Positions 40,405 to 50,876 of a stretch of 59,585 bases of DNA are shown here, piece after piece. The notes under the pieces are model-generated. The model had not been told where the DNA came from and searched no databases. It saw nothing but the letters and a program-made list of their open reading frames with translations. The stretch is from an uncultured Oscillospiraceae bacterium (GTDB lineage Bacteria; Bacillota; Clostridia; Oscillospirales; Oscillospiraceae). Both the position numbers and the translations under genes were made by a program. The stretch spans positions 1 through 59,585 of the forward strand of contig CANQXK010000013.1 in NCBI GenBank assembly GCA_947627715.1, written 5' to 3'. Within the stretch, counting starts at the first letter, position 1. Each line of letters begins with the position of its first letter.

Positions 40405-40890
40405 ATGAAGAAAATATTGATCCAATTGCTATGCTTTACTCTTTTTTCCTTCGTGCTGACGGCCTGTGAGGAAAAGAGGGACGAAGCCGCAAGGGTTTTG
40501 GGACTTGACTTATCGGCGGGGACAGAGATTTCCGACTACGATACCCACGGCGGCAACAGCGACGGGACCACCTGCATCGCGTACCGTTTTGAAGACAACG
40601 CCGTTCTGGATGAGATCATAAGCTCTTCGGCATGGAGCAAGTTTCCCCTTGATGATACAGTTCAGGCATTGGTTTATGGCCTGTCCGAGGGGACAACGCA
40701 CATTGGGCCTATGTTGAATGATAATGAGGGGCATCCAATCGTGCCGGAAATCCAGAACGGGTATTATCTGCTGATTGACAGGCAATATGACGCGGAGGCA
40801 GATATTTTGCACAGGTATTCATTCAACTTTACCTTGGGCCTGTACGATACCGATACCAATACCTTGTATTTCTGTACGCTGGACACGTAA
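40405..40890 (+). CDS. Putative lipoprotein of unknown function
   Basis: A 161-residue protein with a lipoprotein signal: KK, a hydrophobic stretch LIQLLCFTLFSFV, and lipobox LTAC ending at Cys21. The mature part is acidic and beta-rich (ISDYDTHGGNSDGTTCIAYRF, GYYLLIDRQ, FTLGLYDTDTNTLYFCTLDT). I do not recognise it; it resembles small exported Firmicutes proteins encoded near signalling or envelope genes. AGAGGAG precedes the ATG. Base composition is less GC-rich than its neighbours. 14 nt before the DUF4173-type gene, so co-transcribed. Confidence 0.75.
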   Translation: MKKILIQLLCFTLFSFVLTACEEKRDEAARVLGLDLSAGTEISDYDTHGGNSDGTTCIAYRFEDNAVLDEIISSSAWSKFPLDDTVQALVYGLSEGTTHIGPMLNDNEGHPIVPEIQNGYYLLIDRQYDAEADILHRYSFNFTLGLYDTDTNTLYFCTLDT

Positions 40891-40904
40891 AAAGGGAGAT
40901 TTTT

Positions 40905-42347
40905 ATGGAAAACGAAGAAAAAAAGCCCGATTTGACGGAAAAAGCCGAAATCAGCGCCCCCGCCCCGGCGGGCCAAGCCCCCTCCCCCGCGCAGGGGAAG
41001 GAGCCGGTGCGGTTTGACGTCTTTGACTGGCTGGCGGTGGCGATGGGCGTGGCGCTGGGGGCGCTGTGGTTCCGGGTGTTCTCCTTAGAGTCGCTGGTCA
41101 ACGTCCCCGGCCTTGGCGCCACGGCCTTTGTGCTGGGGGCGCTGGCCGCCGAGTGCGTATACCTCCGGGGGAAGCCGCGGCCCACCCGCGCCGGGCTTTT
41201 CCTGACGGTCTGCACGGTGCTGCTGGCCATTGCGGCGGGACTTTTCCCGGACCGGGCGGTGCGGATGCTGGACCTGGCGCTGCTGGCGTTCCTGACCCCG
41301 GCCTCGGCGCTGGCGCTGGCGGGGCGGGGCTTCCCGGCGCTGGAGGCGGCCATGGTCCGCGAGAGCGCGTGGCTCTTTCTCCCCAACCTTTTCCGGCATT
41401 TCCCCAAGCCCTTTCAGGCCCTGCGGCGGCGCAAAAAGGGGTGGAACGGCCTCTGGGTGGTGCTCTTGACGCTGCTGGTCCTGGTGCCGGTCTTTGGGGT
41501 GGTCCTGTCGCTTCTGGCCGGGGCGGATCAGGTGTTTGAGGCGATGCTGGGGGACGTGGGGGCGTTTATCCGCAGGACCGTCCTGCAATGGCGGTTCCTG
41601 TGGGACTGGCTGAAAGCCGCCGTGCTGGGGCTGATGCTCTTCTCCTTCCTCTACTCCCTGGCCCGGCCCGTCCCGGAGCGGGAGGCCGCCCCCGGAGGCG
41701 GCGGGGGCGCGTCCATCCCCTGTCTCCCCTTTATCGCCGGACTTGCGGCGCTGGACCTCATCTACGGTGTATTCGCCGTCATCCAGTTCGTGTTCCTCTT
41801 CGGCGGGGCGGAGACGGCGGCCATGCAGGGGGGCTTTGCCCAGTACGCCCGGCAGGGCTTCTTCCAGTTGGCGGCGGTGGCGGGGATCAACCTGTGCGCC
41901 GCGCTGGTCTGCTCCCTCCCTAAAGGGCGGGGCAAAAAGGCCGTGAACGCGCTGGTCTACGTCCTCATCGGCCTCACCGCCGTGATCCTGGTCTCCGCCC
42001 TCTACCGTATGTGCCTCTACATCGGCGTTTACGGGCTGAGCCTCCTGCGGTGCGGGACGCTCCTTATCATGGCGTGGATCGCCGTGGCCCTGGCGGCGGT
42101 GACGGTTCGGACCGCAAAGCCCGGCTTTCGGGTGTTCCCGGTGTTCTTCTGCGCGTTCCTCCTGTTGTGGCTGGGGTTCAATTATTGCAACATCGACGCG
42201 GTGATCGCCCGGTATAACGAGGCCGCGTACAGGCGCGGGGACATTCAGGAGTTTGACCGGGACTACGTCCGCGCTCTGGGGCCGGACGCGGCGCGAAACG
42301 CCTCCAACCCGTGGCCGGACAGGGTGCTGTTCCCCCAGGAGTGGTGA
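40905..42347 (+). CDS. DUF4173/DUF4153-type polytopic membrane protein
   Basis: A 480-residue protein with a charged, Pro/Ala-rich N-terminal tail (about 1-35) and about ten to eleven membrane helices. The C-terminal signature SALYRMCLYIGVYGLSLLR (about 365-383), followed by FNYCNIDAVIARYNEAAYRRGD, is typical of DUF4173/DUF4153 proteins. Function unknown in the family. Start ATG with AAAGGGAG. Ends with a hairpin terminator. Likely the last gene of a run beginning at the DUF2975 promoter. Confidence 0.8.
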   Translation: MENEEKKPDLTEKAEISAPAPAGQAPSPAQGKEPVRFDVFDWLAVAMGVALGALWFRVFSLESLVNVPGLGATAFVLGALAAECVYLRGKPRPTRAGLFLTVCTVLLAIAAGLFPDRAVRMLDLALLAFLTPASALALAGRGFPALEAAMVRESAWLFLPNLFRHFPKPFQALRRRKKGWNGLWVVLLTLLVLVPVFGVVLSLLAGADQVFEAMLGDVGAFIRRTVLQWRFLWDWLKAAVLGLMLFSFLYSLARPVPEREAAPGGGGGASIPCLPFIAGLAALDLIYGVFAVIQFVFLFGGAETAAMQGGFAQYARQGFFQLAAVAGINLCAALVCSLPKGRGKKAVNALVYVLIGLTAVILVSALYRMCLYIGVYGLSLLRCGTLLIMAWIAVALAAVTVRTAKPGFRVFPVFFCAFLLLWLGFNYCNIDAVIARYNEAAYRRGDIQEFDRDYVRALGPDAARNASNPWPDRVLFPQEW

Positions 42348-42386
42348 GACTTTCGCAAAAAGATAGACCTTCCGCAAAACGCAAAG

Positions 42387-42419
42387 CTCCCGTGTACCGC
42401 ATCGGTACACGGGAGTTTT
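42387..42419. terminator. Terminator between convergent DUF4173-type gene and dnaJ
   Basis: CTCCCGTGTACCG-CAT-CGGTACACGGGAG, a perfect 13-bp stem followed by TTTTC on the plus strand. Confidence 0.82.
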
Positions 42420-42436
42420 CATGTATATATAAGGGG

Positions 42437-43561
42437 TTATTTCTTCTTGCCGAATTTTCTGGGCTTTCCGGCGCCGCCGCCCAGGGTCTCGTCCAGCTTG
42501 CGGACAAGCTCCCGCTGCTCGGCGTTGAGGCTCTTGGGGACGGTGAGCGACACGGTGACGAACTGGTCGCCGCGCCCTGAGCCGTGATAATACGGGATGC
42601 CCTTGCCCCGCAGGCGGAAGGTGTCGCCGTGCTGCGTGCCCTCCGGGACGGTGAATTTCACGCTGCCGTCCAGGGTGGGCACCTCGATCTCCGCGCCCAG
42701 CATGGCCTGGGTGACGGTGATGGGGATCTCGCACAGGACGCTGTTGCCGTCGCGCTCAAAGAACTCGTGGGGCCGGATGGAGACGGTGACCAAAAGGTCG
42801 CCCGCCGGGCCGCCGTTGAAGCCGGCGTTCCCCTGCCCTCTCAGGCGGATGGTCCCGTGGTTTTGGATGCCGCCGTCGATATGGATGTTGGCGGTCCTCT
42901 GCCGGCGGACTCTCCCCTGTCCCCTGCACTTGGGGCAGGGGTCCTTGACGATCTTCCCCTTCCCGTGGCACCGGGGACACTCGGACTGCACCTGGGTCAT
43001 CCCGAAGATGCCCCGCTGGGTGCTGACGACATAGCCGGAGCCGTGGCAGTCGGGGCAGGTCTCCGCGGAGGAACCCTTGGCGCAGCCGGAACCGCCGCAC
43101 TCGTCGCACAGCTCGATGTGGTTGTAGGTCAGGCTCTTGTCGCAGCCGAAGGCGGCCTCCTCAAAGCTCAGGGAGATGCCCATGCTGATGTCCTCCCCCG
43201 GCGTGGGGGCGTTCCTGGAGCGCGCGCCGCCCCCGCCGAAGCCGAACATATTGAAAAGGTCGTCCAGCCCCCCAAAGCCTGAGAAGCCGAAGCCCCCGCC
43301 GTAGCCGCCGCTCTGCGCGCCGTAGCTGGGGTCCACGCCGGCGAAGCCGAACTGGTCGTACTTGGCCCTCTTCTCCTTGTCCGACAGGATCTCGTACGCC
43401 TCCCCGGCCTCCTTCATCCGGCGCTCGCACTCCTTGTCGCCGGGGTGAAGGTCCGGGTGGTTATCCTTGGCGATCTTGTAAAACGCCTTCTTCAGCTCCG
43501 CGTCCGTGGCAGTCTTGGGTACGCCCAGGACCTCGTAGTAATCACGCTTTTCGTCAGCCAT
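42437..43561 (-). CDS. dnaJ: Chaperone DnaJ
   Basis: Co-chaperone stimulating the DnaK ATPase. The 374 residues have the J domain with HPD (DNHPDLHPG, about 33-41), a Gly/Phe-rich region, a zinc-binding domain with four CxxCxGxG modules (CDECGGSG, CPDCHGSG, CPRCHGKG, CPKCRGQG) and the C-terminal client-binding domain. Last gene of hrcA-grpE-dnaK-dnaJ, 104 nt after dnaK, a gap with a GC-rich hairpin (GCCGCGCCGC-TT-GCGGCGCGGC) that may process or attenuate the mRNA. Confidence 0.97.
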   Translation of the reverse strand: MADEKRDYYEVLGVPKTATDAELKKAFYKIAKDNHPDLHPGDKECERRMKEAGEAYEILSDKEKRAKYDQFGFAGVDPSYGAQSGGYGGGFGFSGFGGLDDLFNMFGFGGGGARSRNAPTPGEDISMGISLSFEEAAFGCDKSLTYNHIELCDECGGSGCAKGSSAETCPDCHGSGYVVSTQRGIFGMTQVQSECPRCHGKGKIVKDPCPKCRGQGRVRRQRTANIHIDGGIQNHGTIRLRGQGNAGFNGGPAGDLLVTVSIRPHEFFERDGNSVLCEIPITVTQAMLGAEIEVPTLDGSVKFTVPEGTQHGDTFRLRGKGIPYYHGSGRGDQFVTVSLTVPKSLNAEQRELVRKLDETLGGGAGKPRKFGKKK

Positions 43562-43665
43562 GTGTCCTTGCGAAGGCCGCTTCCCCGGCCGCGCCGCTTG
43601 CGGCGCGGCTCAGGCGGCTGCTTCGCTCCTCCTTTTCGTCCCGAACCCGCTGCGGGATCAAAATT

Positions 43666-45537
<1,872 letters not shown>

Positions 45538-45746
45538 TGTTTTTTCCTCCTGTATGATAAATTGAATTTCCTATTTGATTTTTCGCGTCCGCAGACGCGA
45601 ATAAATTTAATCATTTTTCCAAGGACATGAGCCTTGGAAAAATGCCCTTACAGGTACCCGGAGTGTGCGGCCCCTGGGGCCGTGCGCGCAGGGGACCGGC
45701 AATAATCTCTTTTGGCATTGAAAGGGCAACGCCCTTTCAAGCCAGC

Positions 45747-46274
45747 TTAGTTGGCTACTTTCACCATTGAGAATCTTATGACCTTATCCCCCAGCATAAA
45801 CCCCTTCTGGAACTCCTCCACCACCTCGTTCTTGCCGTACTGCTCGTCGTCCACGTGCATCACGGCGTTGTGGAGGTTGGCGTCAAAGGGCTTTCCCACC
45901 GCCTCGATGGCGCGGATGCCCAGCTTTTCAAAGACGCTTTGGAGCTGCGTCATGGTCATCTCCACGCCCTTCATGAACGCCTCGTCCGTGCAGCCGGTCT
46001 TGATGGCCCGCTCCAAATTGTCGTACACCGGCAGAAAAGCCGTCACGGCGTCCGATTTCACTTGGGCGTACAGGGCCTCCCGCTCCCTGGACGAACGCTT
46101 GCGGTAGTTCTCGTATTCGGCGTAGATCCGCATATACTTTTCCTTCTCGGCGGCCAGAAGCTCCTCCGCCGTGGGTTCGGCAGGCTGCGCCTGCTCCTCC
46201 GGGGCCGTCCCCTTTTCGGATCCCTCCGGCTCCAGCTCCCCCTTGTCCGGGGTCTTGCCCTTTTTATCAGGCAT
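45747..46274 (-). CDS. grpE: Nucleotide exchange factor GrpE
   Basis: Releases ADP from DnaK. The 175 residues have a charged, disordered N terminus (about 1-35), a long coiled coil (EEYLLAAEK-type, about 36-90; YENYRKRSSREREALY) and the C-terminal beta domain with FDANLHNAVMHVDDEQYG and VVEEFQKGFMLGDKVIRFSMVKVAN, the GrpE signature. Start overlaps the hrcA stop by 8 nt and has GGGAGGAG. Confidence 0.97.
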   Translation of the reverse strand: MPDKKGKTPDKGELEPEGSEKGTAPEEQAQPAEPTAEELLAAEKEKYMRIYAEYENYRKRSSREREALYAQVKSDAVTAFLPVYDNLERAIKTGCTDEAFMKGVEMTMTQLQSVFEKLGIRAIEAVGKPFDANLHNAVMHVDDEQYGKNEVVEEFQKGFMLGDKVIRFSMVKVAN

Positions 46275-47346
46275 CGTTGTCTCCTCCCTTGATCATCAGT
46301 TTGCCAAAGCCCGCCGGCGGCGATCCTCCCCCGCCCAGGAGCCTGGAGAGGCCCCCCGCGATATAGGAGAGCTTTGCCGCCACGGCCGGGTAGTCCATCC
46401 TTGTGGGTCCAACCACCCCGATAAGCCCCCGCATCCCGTCCCCGGCCTCGAAGCTTGCCATCACCACGGAGGAATCCCGCAGCTCCAGCGCCGCGTTCTC
46501 AGGGCCGATGAGCACCTTCACGTCGCCGAAGTCCGGCGTGCCAGTGAGGGCCGAGATGTTTTGGGAATCGGAGAGGTAGTTGATGAGCCTGTGCGCCTTG
46601 TCGGGGTCCTGAAACTCCGGGAGCTTCAGGAGGTTCGCCTCCCCCGACACGCTCGCGCCGGAGCCTTTGGCGGTCATCAGCGTCTCGATGAGAAAGCCGG
46701 CGATAACGCTGGTCAGGCCCATGGCGTCCCCCGCCGCCCGCTCCGTGGAGGCGATGAGGTCGGAGGTGATGCGCTCCTCCGTAAGGCCGGTGAAGCTGGC
46801 GTTGAACACCGCCGAAAGCCGCCTCAGCAGCTCCTCGGTGAAGGAGAAGGGCAGATGCACCAGCTTGTTCTTCACCGTGTCGCCGGTGAGCAGCAGCACG
46901 ATGATGAAGGAGTTGGCGTCCAGCCAGATGAGGTCCACCCGCTTCACCGTCACCGGCGACATGGCCGAGATGGTCAGCGCCGGGTAGCTCGTCAGCTCCG
47001 TGGCCATCTTCCCCACGTCCGCCATCAGCCTGTCGGCGCGGCCTGAGTGGGCCTGGAGCTTCCGGGTGATCTCGTCCGTCTCGCTCTGGGAAAGCTCCCG
47101 CTCCCGCATAAGCTCGTTGACGTAGAGCCTGTAGCCCTTCGCCGTGGGCACGCGCCCGGCGGAGGTGTGGGGCTGCTCAAGGTAACCCTCCCGGTCCAGC
47201 GCCACCAGCTCGTTGCGCACGGTGGCCGAGGAGCACGTAAGCCCGGTCCGGCTGAGGACCGTCCGGCTTCCCACAGGCTCGGCGGTGTCGATGTATTCCT
47301 CCACCACCGCCCGGAGGATCCGCCTCCTGCGCTGGCTCATCTCCAT
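46267..47346 (-). CDS. hrcA: Heat-inducible transcription repressor HrcA
   Basis: Represses its own operon through CIRCE until sequestered by unfolded-protein load on GroEL. The 359 residues have an N-terminal winged helix (RRRILRAVVEEYIDTAEPVGSRTV, SSATVRNELVALDREGYLEQPHTSAGRVPT) and the HrcA ligand/dimer domain ending GVVGPTRMDYPAVAAKLSYIAGGLS. Start ATG at 47346 has GAGGGTGA 4-5 nt upstream; an in-frame ATG at 47370 lies inside the CIRCE operator and cannot be used if the operator is in the leader. Confidence 0.97.
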   Translation of the reverse strand: MEMSQRRRRILRAVVEEYIDTAEPVGSRTVLSRTGLTCSSATVRNELVALDREGYLEQPHTSAGRVPTAKGYRLYVNELMRERELSQSETDEITRKLQAHSGRADRLMADVGKMATELTSYPALTISAMSPVTVKRVDLIWLDANSFIIVLLLTGDTVKNKLVHLPFSFTEELLRRLSAVFNASFTGLTEERITSDLIASTERAAGDAMGLTSVIAGFLIETLMTAKGSGASVSGEANLLKLPEFQDPDKAHRLINYLSDSQNISALTGTPDFGDVKVLIGPENAALELRDSSVVMASFEAGDGMRGLIGVVGPTRMDYPAVAAKLSYIAGGLSRLLGGGGSPPAGFGKLMIKGGDNDA

Positions 47347-47359
47347 GATTTCACCCTCT

Positions 47360-47386
47360 TTAGCACTCATCGTTCCTGAGTGCTAA
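47360..47386. promoter_or_regulatory. CIRCE operator
   Basis: TTAGCACTC-N9-GAGTGCTAA, a perfect match to the CIRCE consensus, located between the promoter and the hrcA start. HrcA binds here. Confidence 0.98.
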
Positions 47387-47390
47387 AGAT

Positions 47391-47419
47391 AATCTACCAC
47401 TTAGGCCAGGGAATGTCAA
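47391..47419 (-). promoter_or_regulatory. Sigma-A promoter of hrcA-grpE-dnaK-dnaJ
   Basis: Minus strand TTGACA (47419-47414), 17 nt, TAGATT (47396-47391); CIRCE begins 4 nt downstream of the -10. Confidence 0.92.
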
Positions 47420-47448
47420 GAGGCAGATGCGCATTTAATAAAAATTTC

Positions 47449-47481
47449 AAAAATACGGCGGCCGGAAAAAACCGGCCGCCG
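47449..47481 (-). terminator. Terminator of the second PFK gene
   Basis: Minus strand CGGCGGCCGG-TTTTTT-CCGGCCGCCG followed by TATTTTTG. Confidence 0.9.
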
Positions 47482-47546
47482 CAGGCGTATGGACTTTTTC
47501 AATGTAGATCGGGCGTTCCGGGGAGACTGCTCCCTCCCCCTCCGGC

Positions 47547-48635
47547 TCACTCGTCGCCGAAGCTGATGCCCAGAAGCCGGGCCTCCTGGATGATGTCATC
47601 GTTGGGGTCCACCATCTTCAGCTTTCCGGCGATGTCCTTTAAGGGGACGGAGACGATCTTGTGGTTCTGGATGGCCACCAGGTCCCCGTACTTGTTCTCC
47701 TTGATGTTCAGGGCCGCCTGCGCCCCCAGGCGCGAGGAGAGCACCCGGTCATAGGCGCAGGGCATCCCGCCGCGCTGCATATGGCCGGGGACGGTGACCC
47801 GCACGTCCTTGCCGGTGGCGGCGGTGATCTGGGCCGCCAGCTCGTAGCTGACGGAGGGGTAGTTGGCCGCCAGCTCCTCTAAGGACGCCTTGCGGTCCTT
47901 CTTCTTCATATCCGCCCGCTCCTTGGAGATGGCCCCCTCGGCCACGGCCAGGATGGTGAAGTCGTGCCCGGACTCACCGCGCTCCCGGATCTTGCCGATG
48001 ACGGAGTCCAGCTTATAGGGGATCTCCGGGATGAGGATGATGTCCGCGCCGCCGGCGATGCCGGCATTCAGCGTCAGCCACCCCACCTTGTGGCCCATGA
48101 CCTCCACGATGAAGATGCGGTTGTGGGAGGCGGCGGTGGTGTGGATGCAGTCGATGACGTTGGTGGCGGTGCCGATGGCGGACTGGAAGCCGAAGGTGGT
48201 GTCCGTCCCCCACAGGTCGTTGTCGATGGTCTTGGGAAGGCCGATGACGTTCAGGCCCTCCTCGCTCAGAAGGTTCGCGGTCTTTTGGCTGCCGTTGCCG
48301 CCCAGCACCACAAGGCAGTCCAGCTTCAGCTTTTTATAGGTGTCCTTCATGGCCTTGACCTTATCAAGGCCGTTGCGGTCCGGCTCGCGGATGAGCTTGA
48401 AGGGGGTGCGGGAGGAACCCAGGATGGTGCCGCCCACGGTGAGAAGGCCGGTGAAGTCCCTGGGGGTCATGTGGCGGTACTTTTCGTAGATCATGCCCTT
48501 GTAGCCCTCTAAGAAGCCGATGATGTCCACGCCGTCCGCGCCGTAGATGGTGTAAAGCCCCTTGGCGACGCCGCGCATGGTGGCGTTCAGGGCCTGGCAG
48601 TCGCCGCCGGAGGTAAGGATGCCAACACGTTTCAT
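47547..48635 (-). CDS. pfkA: 6-phosphofructokinase, ATP-type by motif (group III-like)
   Basis: Commits fructose 6-phosphate to glycolysis. The 362 residues start RVGILTSGGDCQALNATMRG, contain GGNGSQKT (about 107-114), with the Gly expected for ATP as donor, but PKTIDND (about 132), with the Lys typical of PPi enzymes. This Gly/Lys pair occurs in group III and some long ATP-PFKs. EVMGHKVGW is the substrate motif and PGHMQRGGMPCAYDR closes the active site. Monocistronic. Confidence 0.9.
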   Translation of the reverse strand: MKRVGILTSGGDCQALNATMRGVAKGLYTIYGADGVDIIGFLEGYKGMIYEKYRHMTPRDFTGLLTVGGTILGSSRTPFKLIREPDRNGLDKVKAMKDTYKKLKLDCLVVLGGNGSQKTANLLSEEGLNVIGLPKTIDNDLWGTDTTFGFQSAIGTATNVIDCIHTTAASHNRIFIVEVMGHKVGWLTLNAGIAGGADIILIPEIPYKLDSVIGKIRERGESGHDFTILAVAEGAISKERADMKKKDRKASLEELAANYPSVSYELAAQITAATGKDVRVTVPGHMQRGGMPCAYDRVLSSRLGAQAALNIKENKYGDLVAIQNHKIVSVPLKDIAGKLKMVDPNDDIIQEARLLGISFGDE

Positions 48636-48689
48636 TGCGTGATCTCCCTTTCGATTTAAAAAGTTTGGTGGGTGCGAATCGCTGATAAC

Positions 48690-48718
48690 ATTATACCATA
48701 TCCGCCCTTCACTTTGAA
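48690..48718 (-). promoter_or_regulatory. Promoter of the second PFK gene
   Basis: Minus strand TTCAAA (48718-48713), 17 nt, TATAAT (48695-48690). Confidence 0.78.
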
Positions 48719-48776
48719 AGGGTTTTTTGTATAATTTGCAAAATTTTTTAAAAATTCGCCAAAGGCGGCTGAAATG

Positions 48777-48785
48777 TGGTATACT
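48777..48785 (+). promoter_or_regulatory. Extended -10 promoter of the SGNH hydrolase operon
   Basis: TGG-TATACT (48777-48785), 26 nt before the TTG start of the SGNH hydrolase. No good -35 is visible. Confidence 0.6.
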
Positions 48786-48810
48786 TCACCTGACATCGAG
48801 GTGAAGCGCG

Positions 48811-49497
48811 TTGATACTCTACCTGGGAGACAGCCTGACAAGAGGGATCGTGGGCTGGTCCTATATCAAATTCATGCCCGCCGGGCCGCACAAAAACGGC
48901 GGCCTGGACGGCGACACGGCCCACGGGGCCTTGCGCAGGATGCGCATCTACCGGGAGACGCCCTGGTATCCGCGCATCGATACGGTGGTGGTGGGCATCG
49001 GCACCAACGACCTTTTGCAGCCGTATCTCATGGAATACGCCCCCATCTGGCGGCTTGTGTTCGGCTGGCGCGGCGGCTGGAAGAAGTGGGCGGACGAGCA
49101 GGAGTATGAGCGCGTGATCCGCGCCATCGTGGAGACGGTCCTCTCCGACGGGAAGCGGTGCGTGCTGATGGGGCTGCCGCTGATGCAGCTTCGGGACTAC
49201 CCGCTGAAGGCGCTTCAGGCGCGAAACGCCCTTTTGGAGCGGCTGGCCGGGGAGTACGGCCTCCCCTTTGCCGACGTGATGGGGGCGGAGCTTCAGGCCG
49301 TTCCTGAGCCGAGGCGGGACTACTCCTTCGGGAGGCTGGGCCTTCGCCGCCTCGCCGACATCGTGACCATGGGGCTTTTTCCCTCCACAAAGGACGCCTG
49401 TTCCCGCCGCCGGGGGCTGGAGCTTACGGTGGACGGGGTGCATTTCAACTCCCTCTCCGGGAGTCTTGCCGCGGAGGCGGTGAAAAAATGTCTGTGA
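48811..49497 (+). CDS. SGNH/GDSL-family hydrolase
   Basis: A 228-residue esterase-like protein. Block I GDSLTRGIVG gives the catalytic Ser (about residue 8), block III GIGTND the oxyanion Asn, and block V DGVHFN the Asp-x-x-His pair near residue 213. No signal peptide, so cytoplasmic. Substrate unknown; relatives hydrolyse acyl esters or lysophospholipids. The start is a TTG with GAGGTGAAG 5 nt before. Its stop overlaps thiN by 10 nt, so it heads an operon. Confidence 0.88.
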   Translation: MILYLGDSLTRGIVGWSYIKFMPAGPHKNGGLDGDTAHGALRRMRIYRETPWYPRIDTVVVGIGTNDLLQPYLMEYAPIWRLVFGWRGGWKKWADEQEYERVIRAIVETVLSDGKRCVLMGLPLMQLRDYPLKALQARNALLERLAGEYGLPFADVMGAELQAVPEPRRDYSFGRLGLRRLADIVTMGLFPSTKDACSRRRGLELTVDGVHFNSLSGSLAAEAVKKCL

Positions 49498-50138
49498 AAA
49501 CCGCGTATCTGTTCGGCTCCGGCGAGTATGGGGAGGGCGCTCCCGCCCTTGAGCCGGGGGCGCTTGTCATCGCCGCCGACGGGGGGCTTGCCCGCCTGAA
49601 CGCCCTGGGGATCCGTCCGGGGCTGATCGTGGGGGATTTCGACTCCTACCGGGGGGCGCTTCCCGCCGGGGTGGAGACCGTCCGGCGCCCGGTGATGAAG
49701 GACGAGACGGACATGGAGCTTGCCGTCCGCGCCGCCCTGGAGCGGGGGGCCGGGCGTATCGTCCTCTACGGGGGGCTGGGGGGAAGGCTGGACCACAGCT
49801 TTGCCAACCTCCAGCTCCTGGCGATGCTGGCCCGGCGCGGCGCGGAGGGCTACCTTGCGGGGCGGGCCGAGACGGTGACGGCGGTGTGCCGGAGGGTCCT
49901 GTGCTTCTCCCCCGCCTGGCGCGGCACGGTGTCGGTGTTCGCCTACGGCGGTGCGGCGCGTGTCACGGAGACGGGCCTTCTCTATCCCCTCTCCAACGCG
50001 CGTCTTGAGGACGACCGGCCCCTGGGGGTGAGCAACGAGTTCACCGGCGCGCCCGCCCGCGTCACGGTGCACGAGGGCACGGCGCTCATCATGTGGGGCG
50101 CGGAGAACCCCGGCTTTCCACAGCTTTTGGAGGTGTGA
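49488..50138 (+). CDS. thiN: Thiamine diphosphokinase
   Basis: Transfers pyrophosphate from ATP to thiamine to make thiamine diphosphate. The 216 residues carry the TPK motifs ADGGLARL (about 30), LIVGDFDS (about 46-53), KDETDMELAV (about 71-80) and YGGLGGRLDHSFAN (about 95-108), with a C-terminal beta-sandwich domain. Overlaps the SGNH gene by 10 nt and is followed by the HAD gene after 3 nt. No TPP riboswitch was found upstream. Confidence 0.94.
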   Translation: MSVKTAYLFGSGEYGEGAPALEPGALVIAADGGLARLNALGIRPGLIVGDFDSYRGALPAGVETVRRPVMKDETDMELAVRAALERGAGRIVLYGGLGGRLDHSFANLQLLAMLARRGAEGYLAGRAETVTAVCRRVLCFSPAWRGTVSVFAYGGAARVTETGLLYPLSNARLEDDRPLGVSNEFTGAPARVTVHEGTALIMWGAENPGFPQLLEV

Positions 50139-50141
50139 CGC

Positions 50142-50777
50142 ATGACCTTTCGATCCGCCGTCTTTGATCTGGACGGCACACTCATAGACTCCATGCCCGT
50201 CTGGGACGGGGCCTGGAGGGAGTTTTGCGACCGCTACTCCCACGGGCCGGACCCGGAGGCCTACGCCATGTACAAGACGCTGACGCTGGTGACCGCCTGC
50301 GCGTACTATAAGCGCCGCTTCGGCATCGCCGCCGGGGTGGAGGCGCTGTGTGAGGAGGTCAACGGCATCGTCCGCCGGGGCTACGCCGACGTGCGGGCCA
50401 AGGAGGGGGTCCCGGAGTACCTGGAGGCCCTGACGCGCCGGGGGGTGCGCTGCTGCGTGGCCACCAACACCGCCCGGCCTCTGGCGGAGTACGTCTTGGA
50501 GCGGCTGGGGCTTTTGAAATTCATGGACTTCCTTCTCCCCTGCGCCGAGTTCGGCTCAGGCAAGGATAAGCCGGACATCTTCCTGGAGTGCGCCCGGCGT
50601 ATGGGGACGCCGCCCCGGGAGACGTGCGTTTTCGAGGACGCCCCCCACGCGCTGGGGACGGCGCGGGAGGCGGGCTTTCTCACCGTGGCGGTCTTTGACC
50701 GCTCCTACGCCGGCCAGGAGCAGGCCCTGCGGGCGCTGGCGGGGCGGTACGTCAGGAGCTTCCGGGAGCTTTTGTGA
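50142..50777 (+). CDS. HAD-superfamily hydrolase (phosphoglycolate phosphatase-like)
   Basis: A 211-residue HAD phosphatase with motif I VFDLDGTLIDS (about 7-17), motif II VATNTA, motif III KPDIF and motif IV FEDAPHAL. An alpha-helical cap lies between motifs I and II (about 20-90). Substrate unknown; could be sugar phosphates, nucleotides or phosphoserine. Third gene of the SGNH-thiN-HAD operon. Confidence 0.9.
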   Translation: MTFRSAVFDLDGTLIDSMPVWDGAWREFCDRYSHGPDPEAYAMYKTLTLVTACAYYKRRFGIAAGVEALCEEVNGIVRRGYADVRAKEGVPEYLEALTRRGVRCCVATNTARPLAEYVLERLGLLKFMDFLLPCAEFGSGKDKPDIFLECARRMGTPPRETCVFEDAPHALGTAREAGFLTVAVFDRSYAGQEQALRALAGRYVRSFRELL

Positions 50778-50814
50778 GGCGGCGGAGAGAATTTCGGGAA
50801 ATTTCACTTTCAAA

Positions 50815-50843
50815 TTGAATTTTTCTGCGGGGTCTGCTATACT
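50815..50843 (+). promoter_or_regulatory. Promoter of the PHP-rpiB-apbE gene run
   Basis: TTGAAT (50815-50820), 17 nt, TATACT (50838-50843), 33 nt before the PHP gene. Confidence 0.85.
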
Positions 50844-50876
50844 TGACCCAAAGAGTTTATCCGACGGAGGCGCTGT

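Noticed and set aside
41085-42734. 549-codon minus-strand ORF
   Set aside because: Antisense to the DUF4173-type gene and the dnaJ end; crosses a terminator.
47347-47370. Earlier ATG for hrcA
   Set aside because: Lies inside CIRCE; the ATG at 47346 has the ribosome-binding site.
48636-49487. TPP riboswitch upstream of thiN or its operon
   Set aside because: No CTGAGA or ACCTGATC-type core was found.
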